A stretch of DNA of 64,000 bases from NCBI GenBank assembly GCA_051418075.1, contig JBPRGG010000089.1, positions 160,029 through 224,028 on the forward strand. Reading direction: 5' to 3'. Both the position numbers and the translations under genes were made by a program. This document shows positions 8,744 through 17,392 of this stretch, piece by piece. The notes beneath the pieces were generated by a model. The model was not told the origin of the DNA and did not search any database. It saw nothing but the letters and a program-made list of their open reading frames with translations. Each line of letters begins with the position of its first letter. Position 1 is the stretch's first letter. This DNA is from JBPRGG01 sp051418075. Its GTDB lineage: Bacteria > Bacteroidota > Bacteroidia > Cytophagales > Cyclobacteriaceae.

Positions 8744-9952
8744 TTATTCCTGTATGGAAATTCTGGCTGAATCATCCCACCTGATCGCGGCAGGGGAATT
8801 TTTATGAGGTTTTACATCTTCGGACTTTATCTTCCTTTTCAATCCAAATACCGGCCCAAGCAGAGGCACCCTTCTGATTAAAAATTCATAAATCAGCCAG
8901 GAAATACTGAATGTACCCACCACCAGGATCAAAAATTTAGGAGCCAAACCAATGGTCCACTCATAGATAAAATAGCCGATGACTACCGTAACTGTTTGAT
9001 GAAGAATGTAAAAAGGATATACCGCCTGGTTGCAATAGGCTAAATATTTACCCGGGCGTTTCAGGTATTTTGCAGCATAACCTAAAATAGTGATGATCCA
9101 GGTCCATAGATTAGCCACCTTGAGCAAAGCTTCGGTAAAATGCACCAACAAGCTATCCTGCAGAAAAAGCCAGATGATCATTAAACTGGTAAATGTTACT
9201 ATACCTAATAGCAGCGTTTTGGCTTTGATTTTATCAACTACCTGCCAGAATACCTCCTTTACCTTGATCAGTAAAAATCCATAAAAGAAAAGCGTAAGGC
9301 TGCTGACAAAATTGAACCAATCCCATACCAGGTTATGGGTAATTTCAAAAAATGGTTCAAGCAATGCCTCATACAAATACAGCGGAATGATAAAATAAAA
9401 TAAAAACCAGGGATTTGCCTGTAATGATTTTTTGATCCGGTTTAAAAATTTCCCATTTTCAGCAGCGCGGATTTTCAGGAACATAGGGGCCAGCACTAGT
9501 GAAAAAACCAGCAGGTAAGGTAAAAACCAAAGGTGGTGCCAGCTGAAGTTTCCCTGGGGGTATATGCCAGCAAATGCCTGGCTGGTGTACCAATCAACAA
9601 AGCTTCCGGAAAAACCACCGGCATAAATACGCTCCACGTATACCTGGGGAGGAACAATGATCAGTATACCGAAGATTAATGGTATTCCCAGCCTCTTCAA
9701 ACGCTCCGTCACAAACTCTCCACCACTTCGATAGGCCAGGGCATAAGCAGTACCCATTCCAGAAATGAGAAAAAGAATGGGCAGCCGCCATTGGTTGATG
9801 AATAACATGGGGTAAGTCAGCCATCCATAAATAATTTGGTTCTTGATATGCCAGTCCCAGGGAACAAAGAACATGCCTACATGATAAAAAATGAGCAAGC
9901 CAAAAACTATTACTCTTAGCCAGTCAAGATCGTATCTGCGAATTTTTTCCAT
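8744..9952 (-). CDS. Acyltransferase family 3 integral membrane protein
   Basis: This 402-aa protein has about ten hydrophobic helices. The N-terminus YDLDWLRVIVFGLLIFYHVG is the family hallmark, with the catalytic-type His in the first helix. It is followed by LPILFLISGMGTAYAL and RLGIPLIFGIL. Family members (e.g. OpgC/MdoC, O-acetylases) transfer acyl groups onto extracytoplasmic glycans or other acceptors; the acceptor here is unknown. The resemblance to OpgC-like glucan-modifying proteins is by pattern only. A LytTR regulator gene lies upstream in the same direction. Confidence 0.8.
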   Translation of the reverse strand: MEKIRRYDLDWLRVIVFGLLIFYHVGMFFVPWDWHIKNQIIYGWLTYPMLFINQWRLPILFLISGMGTAYALAYRSGGEFVTERLKRLGIPLIFGILIIVPPQVYVERIYAGGFSGSFVDWYTSQAFAGIYPQGNFSWHHLWFLPYLLVFSLVLAPMFLKIRAAENGKFLNRIKKSLQANPWFLFYFIIPLYLYEALLEPFFEITHNLVWDWFNFVSSLTLFFYGFLLIKVKEVFWQVVDKIKAKTLLLGIVTFTSLMIIWLFLQDSLLVHFTEALLKVANLWTWIITILGYAAKYLKRPGKYLAYCNQAVYPFYILHQTVTVVIGYFIYEWTIGLAPKFLILVVGTFSISWLIYEFLIRRVPLLGPVFGLKRKIKSEDVKPHKNSPAAIRWDDSARISIQE

Positions 9953-9971
9953 AGTTATAAAAATTTTATTC

Positions 9972-10003
9972 CAAAATTATGGGGTTGGCAGAAAGCAGAC
10001 AAT
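9972..10003 (-). promoter_or_regulatory. Bacteroidota-type promoter for the acyltransferase gene
   Basis: On the minus strand TAATTTTG (9979 down to 9972) matches TAnnTTTG. ATTG lies 20 bases upstream of it, as a -33 element (10003 down to 10000). Transcription would start near 9966, about 14 bases before the ATG at 9952. Confidence 0.45.
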
Positions 10004-10193
10004 GCCTGTGGGGTGGATGGCAAGGTTTTGGGGCCAGCTACATGGGGTTTGGGTTAAGTGATAGACTTTGGGATGATTGACAAATCAGGAAATCATGGAT
10101 TTTTGAAACAATAAAGAATTTTACTTCATTGCTTCACTGGTTGTTTTGAACAGATCCTGATAAAAGACCATTTAAAATGGCAAATTGGTATTT

Positions 10194-11039
10194 TCATTTC
10201 TCCCGCATCCTTTCATTAAAGTCTTTTAAATGACTGCGTGAAACAGGTACTTTGAAATCCAGGTGCTGCATTAAAAGCTGATAGCCCTGGGCATTGCCTT
10301 CAATGTTTTGTATGTACTTGATGTTCACTAAAAAGGAACGATGGGTTTTTTGCAGAAAAGGGTAATCTGCCAATTGTTCATTTAAAGTTGACAGGCTGAT
10401 TCGTTTCACCAGCCGGATCAATTTTTCATTCTGCAACAGATAAAACTCTACATAATTACCCTCTGCTTTGGCACAAATCAACTGGTCAGGTATTAATTCA
10501 AAGTCATCGGATCTGATATGAGTAATGATCAGCTTTCTGGTTAAGCTCCCTAACTTATCAGGCAATTCTAATTCTTGGGCTTGTTGAGAATGACGGCGGG
10601 TAAGCCAGTTGATATTGATGAAGAACACTAAAACAAAAATCACCGCACCGGATAAATAAGCATGCCATACTTCCTCCCATAGCAGTGACAATTCCCGGTT
10701 GTAGGGATTATCATAAATGATATCGCGAATAGCCCACTCTCCAAGACCTATTAGCAAAAGTAAAATAGCTATGGTAAGCATTTCCTTATAAACTTTCCAA
10801 TCATCTTCATTAATATACCGGCTAATCAACAGAAAGTACAACAAATAAATGATTGCCGCCACACCTACATGGAACAAACTGATAATGGCATAGCTGAACT
10901 TATGCTCTTCGGGAGTACGCTGAAAAGGGATGAGCAAATATTCAAAAAGAAAGCCTACTAATACAATCAAAAGTGTGATACGCCAAAGTGATTTTCCCTG
11001 GTGGTAAAAAGGATATGGTTGCCTTAAAAAATAGAGCAT
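10194..11039 (-). CDS. Membrane-bound LytTR-family transcriptional regulator
   Basis: The N-terminal half has four predicted membrane helices (about residues 20-38, 49-72, 84-104 and 127-147). The C-terminal 100 residues are a LytTR DNA-binding domain: ICAKAEGNYVEFYLL, LSTLNEQL, FLQKTHRSFLVNIKYI and FKVPVSRSHLKDF. LytTR proteins bind direct-repeat operators, usually as response regulators; this one has no receiver domain and is tethered to the membrane. The adjacent acyltransferase gene is a natural candidate target. A possible -7 box (TATTTTTG, minus strand, 11096-11089) lies upstream. Confidence 0.85.
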   Translation of the reverse strand: MLYFLRQPYPFYHQGKSLWRITLLIVLVGFLFEYLLIPFQRTPEEHKFSYAIISLFHVGVAAIIYLLYFLLISRYINEDDWKVYKEMLTIAILLLLIGLGEWAIRDIIYDNPYNRELSLLWEEVWHAYLSGAVIFVLVFFININWLTRRHSQQAQELELPDKLGSLTRKLIITHIRSDDFELIPDQLICAKAEGNYVEFYLLQNEKLIRLVKRISLSTLNEQLADYPFLQKTHRSFLVNIKYIQNIEGNAQGYQLLMQHLDFKVPVSRSHLKDFNERMREK

Positions 11040-11173
11040 GTGCTAAGTTTTGTCTTAAAATTAAATAATTCACCAGTTGATTTTAGCACAAAAATAAAAT
11101 TAGTGGGGAAATAATGGCTTCAATAAACTTTCCGGAATGATAATTTGGCTGGAATTGTTATTATTGTACAGCT

Positions 11174-13126
11174 ATGAAAAAGGTAATTGTTATTTTGCTC
11201 GTTGTCGCTCCATTTTTAGCCGGAGCCCAAGTGCCTTTTCACAAAGGTGTCAATCTGACCAATTGGTTTCAGGCCCCATCTGCTCAACAGGTTCAGTTCA
11301 CCCGTTTCACCAAACAGGATTTTATCAATATCAAAAGTCTGGGTTGTGACGTAATACGTTTACCCATCAACTTGCATTACATGACTGATGGCAGTCCGGA
11401 ATATTCCATTGACCCCCTTTTCTACGAATTTATGGATCAGGTAGTTGAATGGGCAGAAGAATTGGAAATACACCTGATCCTGGATAACCACACTTTTGAT
11501 CCTGCAGTGGATACCAGTCCAGACGTTGAACCCATTCTGATTGCGGTATGGTCGCAGTTAGCAGCTCATTATCAGGACCGCTCCGATTTCCTTTATTATG
11601 AAATTCTGAATGAACCTCATGGCATAACAGACCAGGAATGGGGATCAATACAGGGTAAAGTTATTTCTGCCATCCGGCAAGCAGATCAAAAACATACAAT
11701 TATCGTTGGTGGGGCAGGATGGAACAGCTTTTATAATCTGCAATATCTGCCCCATTACCAGGATGACAACCTGATCTACACCTTTCACTTTTACGATCCT
11801 TTCCTGTTTACCCATCAGGGTGCCAGTTGGGTGAACCCATCTCTGGTACCGCTGTCGGGTATGCCTTTTCCCTACCAGGCAGAAGCTATGCCAGGCCTTC
11901 CGGCTGAACATGAAGGAACCTGGATAGAAAATGAATATTATAATTATCATCAAAAAGGCACTGTGGAGCATCTCAAGGAATTAATTGATATAGCAGTGGC
12001 ATTCCGGGAAGCCAGAAATGTGCCTGTATTTTGTGGTGAATTTGGGGTATATATGCCCAACAGTCCTGCTTCGGACCGGGTTTATTGGTACCAGGAGGTA
12101 AGCCAGTACCTGACAGACCAAAACATCCCCTGGACGAGCTGGGATTATACAGGTGGTTTTGGGATTTTTGAGGAAGGTGACCTAAACCTGTTCGATCATC
12201 ATCTAAACACTCCATTGCTTCAGGCTCTGGACTTACAAGTACCGGAACAAACCCCCTATGTGTCCCAACCCACCAGCGAAGGTTTTAAGATCTATGCAGA
12301 TTATATAGGTCAAAACCTGGTGGAAGCAAGCCATGGAAACCATGAATTAAATTTTTATGCCACCACCCATCCCAACAATGGCAAATACTGCATTTACTGG
12401 TCTGATGCTGAACAATATAACCATATTGGATTTAACTTTGTTCCTGACCAGGACCTGTCTCAAATAGTCCACGAAAATTATGCCCTTGATTTCTTAATCA
12501 GAGGAAATACCCCCGGAAGTAAAATTGATGTGCGGTTTGTAGATACAAAAACCAGTAAGACTGATCATCCCTGGAGGATGCGATTTGTAATAGATGAAAG
12601 CCTGGTGAATTGGGATAACCAGTGGCATCATATCCACCTGCCTTTAAAAGAATTCACTGAACAGGGTGCCTGGGATGATGGATGGTTTGAGCCTGAAGGA
12701 AAATTTAACTGGGCAGAAACAGACCGTTTTGAGATAGTGGCTGAACATCAATCTTTATACGGAGCAAAATTCTGGCTGGACAATATATTCATTACTGATT
12801 ACGACACAGCCAGGGTTCTAGAAACCAACATCATTACAAGTCTCAATTTACCCGACAGGCACCATCAGGTGCGTGTTTTTCCCAATCCGGCCGGCAATTA
12901 TTTGTCTTTGAATTATTGGGTTCAAAGTCCGGGGAATGTAAAAATGGATATCCTGGATCTTTCTGGTCAGAAAATATTGAGCTTATTTGATCAGGATCAA
13001 TTACCAGGTTTTTACCAGCAAGAATGGTTTAAATCAGACTCCAATTGGCCGGAAACGCCCGGCATTTATCTGCTTTCCTTTAAAACCACCAGTTACAGCA
13101 GGGTTTTTAAGCTCATGATCAAGTAA
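11174..13126 (+). CDS. Secreted glycoside hydrolase family 5 enzyme with type IX sorting domain
   Basis: The signal peptide is about residues 1-18 (MKKVIVILLVVAPFLAGAQ). A GH5-type catalytic domain (about 20-350) shows GVNLTNWF, VIRLPINLH, LILDNH, ILNEPHG with the acid/base Glu147, TFHFYDPF, FCGEFGVY with the nucleophile Glu289, and WTSWDYTGGFGIF. GH5 members cleave beta-glucans, mannans and related polymers; the exact substrate cannot be read off. Residues about 375-545 form a beta-rich module ending in AKFWLDNIFITD, which may bind carbohydrate. The last ~80 residues are a type A T9SS sorting domain: VRVFPNPAGNYLSL, then GIYLLSF and a basic end. It should be exported by Sec and then secreted or surface-anchored by T9SS. 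Confidence 0.88.
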   Translation: MKKVIVILLVVAPFLAGAQVPFHKGVNLTNWFQAPSAQQVQFTRFTKQDFINIKSLGCDVIRLPINLHYMTDGSPEYSIDPLFYEFMDQVVEWAEELEIHLILDNHTFDPAVDTSPDVEPILIAVWSQLAAHYQDRSDFLYYEILNEPHGITDQEWGSIQGKVISAIRQADQKHTIIVGGAGWNSFYNLQYLPHYQDDNLIYTFHFYDPFLFTHQGASWVNPSLVPLSGMPFPYQAEAMPGLPAEHEGTWIENEYYNYHQKGTVEHLKELIDIAVAFREARNVPVFCGEFGVYMPNSPASDRVYWYQEVSQYLTDQNIPWTSWDYTGGFGIFEEGDLNLFDHHLNTPLLQALDLQVPEQTPYVSQPTSEGFKIYADYIGQNLVEASHGNHELNFYATTHPNNGKYCIYWSDAEQYNHIGFNFVPDQDLSQIVHENYALDFLIRGNTPGSKIDVRFVDTKTSKTDHPWRMRFVIDESLVNWDNQWHHIHLPLKEFTEQGAWDDGWFEPEGKFNWAETDRFEIVAEHQSLYGAKFWLDNIFITDYDTARVLETNIITSLNLPDRHHQVRVFPNPAGNYLSLNYWVQSPGNVKMDILDLSGQKILSLFDQDQLPGFYQQEWFKSDSNWPETPGIYLLSFKTTSYSRVFKLMIK

Positions 13127-13198
13127 AAAGCCTCATCTAGAAGTCCGTTTTTAACCATAATTCTTCTGGTAAAGGCTTTGATAACCAGCTGCTTATGA

Positions 13199-15025
13199 TC
13201 AACTCCTTGGGTAATTTTCCTGTTTTAAATGATCCTGCAGCAATTTAGCCTTATCCGCTCCTATCAGCAGCTTCAGTTGTTCGAAATCTGCATTCCTGAT
13301 ATTTTTAATGGACCTGAAATTTTGTAAAAGCTTGTCTACACTTTTTTTACCAATCCCTTTAATATGCTCCAGGTCTGATGAAAACGAAGCTTTGCTTCTT
13401 TTTTGACGGTGGAAAGTTATAGCAAACCGATGGGCCTCATCCCTTACTTTTTGCAATAGTTTTAAGGATTCAGATTTTTTATTGATGTGTAGTGGGATCT
13501 GATCCTCCGGAAAATAAATTTCCTCCAGCTTTTTGGCAATTCCCACAATGGCAATCTTCCCATAAATATCCAGTTCTTTCAGGGCTTCCACCGCAGAGCT
13601 AAGTTGTCCTTTTCCTCCATCTATCACGATCAGGTCAGGCAAATTTTTTTCTTCAATGATGAGGCGATGGTACCGGCGAAAGACGATTTCTTTCATGGAA
13701 GCAAAGTCGTTTGGCCCCTCAACCGTTTTAATATTAAACTTACGGTATTCTTTTTTGGCAGGTTTGGCATTAATAAAACACACCATTGAAGCCACCGGAT
13801 TAGACCCCTGCAAGTTGGAATTATCAAAGCACTCTATCTGTTTGGGAAGGTTTTTCAAATGCAGATCGCCTTGCAGGGACTTCAGAATACGGATCTCACG
13901 GGGATCTTGATCGGCCACATATTTTAGCCTTTCCTTTTTATAAAAAAGGGCATTTTTAATAGAAAGATCCACCAGCTTTTTCTTATCCCCGATTTTGGGT
14001 TGGATAATATTCAGGTCATAGGTTTCTTCCAGTGCAACATTGGTCAATATTTCCGGGGCCTTGCTTTCATACTTGCTCCTCAGGTCAACCATCAGCAAAG
14101 AGAGAATATCTGCATCTGTTTCATTCAATTTTTTCTTTACCTCTACTGTTTGGGTAATTGTAATCGCCCCACTTTTAATCTTGAGGAAATTCACAAAGGC
14201 AGATTTTTGATCAGATACAATGGTAAAAACATCCGTATCATCGATTTTCTGATTCACAACCACTGATTTGGATTGGAATTTGTCCAGCAATTCCAACTTG
14301 ATCTTAAATTCCTGGGCCCGTTCAAATTCCATCTGGCTGGCAGCCAATTGCATCTTTTCCTTGAAATAGTTTTTAACCAGGTTGATATTGCCTTTCAGAA
14401 TATTCACCGCCTGTTCTACATCCTTCCTGTAGTCTTCCCCCGATTGCAATCCTTCGCAGGGGCCTTTGCATTTTCCAATATGATAATCCAGGCAAATTTT
14501 AAATTTTCCTGCCAAAATGGTATCAGGCTGAAGATTAAGCTTACAGGTTCTGATGAAGTAAAGATTACGGATCAGGTCCAGCACATTGTTCATAGCACGA
14601 ACGCTGGCATAAGGACCAAAATAGGTGCCTTTTTCCGGTTCTACCCGCCTGGTAGCATAAATACGGGGAAAAGTTTCATTGGTAACGCAAATATAAGGAA
14701 ATGTCTTATCATCCCTCAACATGATGTTGTATTTGGGATGATTGCTTTTGATCAGGTTATTTTCCAGCAAAAGGGCATCAAATTCAGAATTTACTATGGT
14801 AACCTCAATATGGTTCACTTCAGAAACCATTTTTTTGGTTTTCCGATCCTTATAAACTGAATGATTAAAATAACTGCTTACCCTTTTTTTAATGCTTTTG
14901 GCCTTGCCTACATAAATCAAGGTTTGAGTCTGGTCGTAAAACTTATAGATACCCGGTTTGTCAGGTAACTGCAATACCTGATCCCTGGTAAAAAAAATAG
15001 GTGTTTCCATTCCCTCACCTGCCAT
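13199..15025 (-). CDS. uvrC: UvrABC excinuclease subunit C
   Basis: UvrC makes both incisions around bulky DNA lesions in nucleotide excision repair. An N-terminal GIY-YIG nuclease domain is clear (PGIYKFYD and IYVGKAKSIKKRVSSYF). A four-Cys cluster follows (TCKL, then ICLDYHIGKCKGPC), matching the cysteines proposed to hold an Fe-S cluster in other UvrC proteins. A UVR-type segment (QMEFERAQEFKIKLELL) comes next. The C-terminal RNase H-like endonuclease shows ECFDNSNLQG and LIVIDGGKGQLSSA, and helix-hairpin-helix motifs end the protein (LEHIKGIGKKSVDKLL). Length 608 aa equals that of E. coli (610). Its start lies 3 bp beyond the PBP1A stop, so it is the last gene of the porW-PBP1A-uvrC run. 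The ATG six codons later is an alternative start. Confidence 0.96.
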   Translation of the reverse strand: MAGEGMETPIFFTRDQVLQLPDKPGIYKFYDQTQTLIYVGKAKSIKKRVSSYFNHSVYKDRKTKKMVSEVNHIEVTIVNSEFDALLLENNLIKSNHPKYNIMLRDDKTFPYICVTNETFPRIYATRRVEPEKGTYFGPYASVRAMNNVLDLIRNLYFIRTCKLNLQPDTILAGKFKICLDYHIGKCKGPCEGLQSGEDYRKDVEQAVNILKGNINLVKNYFKEKMQLAASQMEFERAQEFKIKLELLDKFQSKSVVVNQKIDDTDVFTIVSDQKSAFVNFLKIKSGAITITQTVEVKKKLNETDADILSLLMVDLRSKYESKAPEILTNVALEETYDLNIIQPKIGDKKKLVDLSIKNALFYKKERLKYVADQDPREIRILKSLQGDLHLKNLPKQIECFDNSNLQGSNPVASMVCFINAKPAKKEYRKFNIKTVEGPNDFASMKEIVFRRYHRLIIEEKNLPDLIVIDGGKGQLSSAVEALKELDIYGKIAIVGIAKKLEEIYFPEDQIPLHINKKSESLKLLQKVRDEAHRFAITFHRQKRSKASFSSDLEHIKGIGKKSVDKLLQNFRSIKNIRNADFEQLKLLIGADKAKLLQDHLKQENYPRS

Positions 15026-15028
15026 AGA

Positions 15029-17392
15029 CTAGAAAATGTCTTCTTCATTTACATCATCAATCACCCGGTTTTGATCAACTTGAATAGAATCTTCCTGATT
15101 TTCTGCCATCACTGAGCCACTATTATATTTGCTGCAATCCAACTCCACGGATAACTTTTTATTTGGCCGTTTAAAAGCACCTTTTTCATAACCCAGTGCC
15201 GGATCCTCGTAAACATTCAACATGAAATTTTCCCATATGGGCATGGCTGTGCGAGCTCCCTGACCTTCGTACCAGTTTCGGAAGTGAATACTTCGTTCAT
15301 CACCGCCCACCCAGGCGCCTGCTACCAGGTCTTTGGTTACGCCAATAAACCAACCATCCGAAGCATTTTGGGTGGTTCCTGTTTTGGCCCCTATCTCATT
15401 CTCTTCCCGCAGGGAGTAATCAAGCCCCAGGGCAGTTCCACCGGATTCCTGGGTAGCGCCCATCAGCATATGCAGCATCAAAAAAGCAGTTTCTTCGTTC
15501 AGGGCTTCATGAGTCTCGGGATAAAATGTATAAACATTACCACTTTTATCTTCGATCTTAGTCACAAAGCGGGGTTTGATATAGGTGCCCTGATTGACAA
15601 AAGTGCTGTATGCACCTACCATTTCATATACTGACACATCACCACCAGCTCCAAGGCAAAGTGAAGGAACAGCCTCTAAAGGACTTTGAATGCCCAGTCT
15701 TTTAGCATACTCTACTACAGTAGCCGGACCAATTTTTTTCATCACAAAAGCAGTGGCCGAATTCACCGAACGGGCCATTGCCTGCCTCAGGGTGAGTTGC
15801 TCACCGGTATATTTTCCATCGGAATTGGAGGGTGTCCAGGTGGGAGGCTCCTGGCCTGGCATGCTGAACGTAACCGGGGCATCTACCACCGGATAACAGG
15901 GAGAAAAGTAATTGTCAATGGCTGCAGTATATACAATCGGTTTAAAAGTGGAACCTGGTTGCCTTCTGCCTTGCATGACATGGTCATACTTGAAAAATTT
16001 GTGGTTAATCCCCCCTACCCAGGCTTTGACTGCACCATTATGTGGATTCATGGCCATAAAACCTGTTTGTAAAAACCTTTTATAGTATTTGATCGAATCA
16101 ATAGGTGACAGTACTGTATCTTTTTCACCATTCCAGGTAAAGACCCGCATTTTTTTGGGTTTATTCATCAGAATATCAACTGAATCTGATTGTTTACCAT
16201 ATTTCTTGACCAGATCCCTGTATTGAGAGGTCCTGGTTGCTATATTTTCCACAAAATTCTTAATCTCCCTCCCGTTTTCATCAATCCAGGGATTTCTGCC
16301 CTCCCAATGATTATTGAAGCGTTCCTGTAACAATGACATTTGTTCAGCTACTGCATTTTCAGCATATTGCTGCATACGGCTATCCAGGGTAGTATATATC
16401 TTCAAACCATCAGCAAAAAGATCATAGTCATGTTCTTCACACCAATTAAGCAGAAAATTCCGGATCACTGACCTGAAATAGGTAGCCATCCCCTGATTAT
16501 GACTTTCTACATTATACTCCAGTTCGATGGGTTGCTGCTTGATGGAGTCAGCCGCCACCGGATCTACAAAGCCATACTTTTTCATCTGGTTGATCACGGT
16601 ATTTCTGCGAACCAGGGCATTGTCATAATTGTATACCGGGCTGTAACGGGTAGGAGCTTGTAAAAGACCTACCAGCATGGCAGACTCCTTCACGTTTAAA
16701 CTATCCGGGTCTTTATTGAAAAATGTACGGGATGCTACTTTTATACCAAATGAATTACTACCAAAATCCACTGTATTAAGGTACATGGATAATATTTCCT
16801 TTTTGGTATAATCTCTTTCCAACTGGATGGAAACGATCCATTCCTTCACTTTATCCACATATTTTCCCAATCCATTGATCTGGTGCAGCTTGCCTTTATA
16901 CTCTTCGCTACGATTGAAGAAAATATTTTCTGCCAATTGCTGGGTGAGGGTACTTCCCCCACCGGCAAAGTTGAAAGTGAGCTTGCCTATAGCTGCTCGT
17001 AACACACCTTTCAGGTCTACCCCAGAGTGATTTACAAAACGAATGTCCTCTGTAGCCATCAGGGCATTCACCAGATTGGGAGACAATTCATCAAAATCTA
17101 CCTGACTCCGGTTCTCTCTGAAATATTTTCCCATCAGCACCTGATCGGCTGAGTATAATTCTGAAGAAAGATTATTTTCATCTTCAGGGTTCTCCAGCAT
17201 TTCATAACTGGGAAATTCACCATACAGATCAGCAAAATTGACACTGACACTGTATATGAATATGATGCTCAGTATCAGCAAGGAAGCAAAGCCGATCCAT
17301 AAACCCTTGACAATACCGTTGTAAAGGCCCTTGTTATTGGCACTGCCTGAGCCTTTGAATTTATTAATAATGTTTGTTAAAAAACGTGACAT
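15029..17392 (-). CDS. Class A penicillin-binding protein (PBP1A type)
   Basis: This bifunctional enzyme polymerises and cross-links peptidoglycan outside the inner membrane. It has one membrane anchor (about residues 30-52). A GT51 glycosyltransferase domain follows, with ATEDIRFVNHSGVD (catalytic Glu), GGGSTLTQQLAENIFF and KKEILSMYLNTVDFGSNSFG. The transpeptidase domain carries GSTFKPI (SxxK), RSVNSAT (SxN) and KTGTTQNASDGWFIG (KTG). Length 787 aa is normal for the group. Its start overlaps the end of the porW-like gene by 29 bp and its end almost touches uvrC, so the three are probably translated from one message. Confidence 0.95.
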   Translation of the reverse strand: MSRFLTNIINKFKGSGSANNKGLYNGIVKGLWIGFASLLILSIIFIYSVSVNFADLYGEFPSYEMLENPEDENNLSSELYSADQVLMGKYFRENRSQVDFDELSPNLVNALMATEDIRFVNHSGVDLKGVLRAAIGKLTFNFAGGGSTLTQQLAENIFFNRSEEYKGKLHQINGLGKYVDKVKEWIVSIQLERDYTKKEILSMYLNTVDFGSNSFGIKVASRTFFNKDPDSLNVKESAMLVGLLQAPTRYSPVYNYDNALVRRNTVINQMKKYGFVDPVAADSIKQQPIELEYNVESHNQGMATYFRSVIRNFLLNWCEEHDYDLFADGLKIYTTLDSRMQQYAENAVAEQMSLLQERFNNHWEGRNPWIDENGREIKNFVENIATRTSQYRDLVKKYGKQSDSVDILMNKPKKMRVFTWNGEKDTVLSPIDSIKYYKRFLQTGFMAMNPHNGAVKAWVGGINHKFFKYDHVMQGRRQPGSTFKPIVYTAAIDNYFSPCYPVVDAPVTFSMPGQEPPTWTPSNSDGKYTGEQLTLRQAMARSVNSATAFVMKKIGPATVVEYAKRLGIQSPLEAVPSLCLGAGGDVSVYEMVGAYSTFVNQGTYIKPRFVTKIEDKSGNVYTFYPETHEALNEETAFLMLHMLMGATQESGGTALGLDYSLREENEIGAKTGTTQNASDGWFIGVTKDLVAGAWVGGDERSIHFRNWYEGQGARTAMPIWENFMLNVYEDPALGYEKGAFKRPNKKLSVELDCSKYNSGSVMAENQEDSIQVDQNRVIDDVNEEDIF

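Noticed and set aside
11089..11096. Minus-strand TATTTTTG as the promoter of the LytTR regulator
   Set aside because: The -7 match is good, but the nearest TTG is 24 bases upstream, beyond the usual spacing. It is mentioned in the gene entry only.
13127..13198. Inverted AAAGCCT/AGGCTTT between the GH5 gene and uvrC as a terminator
   Set aside because: The arms are separated by a long, only partly pairing loop and there is no proper T tract.
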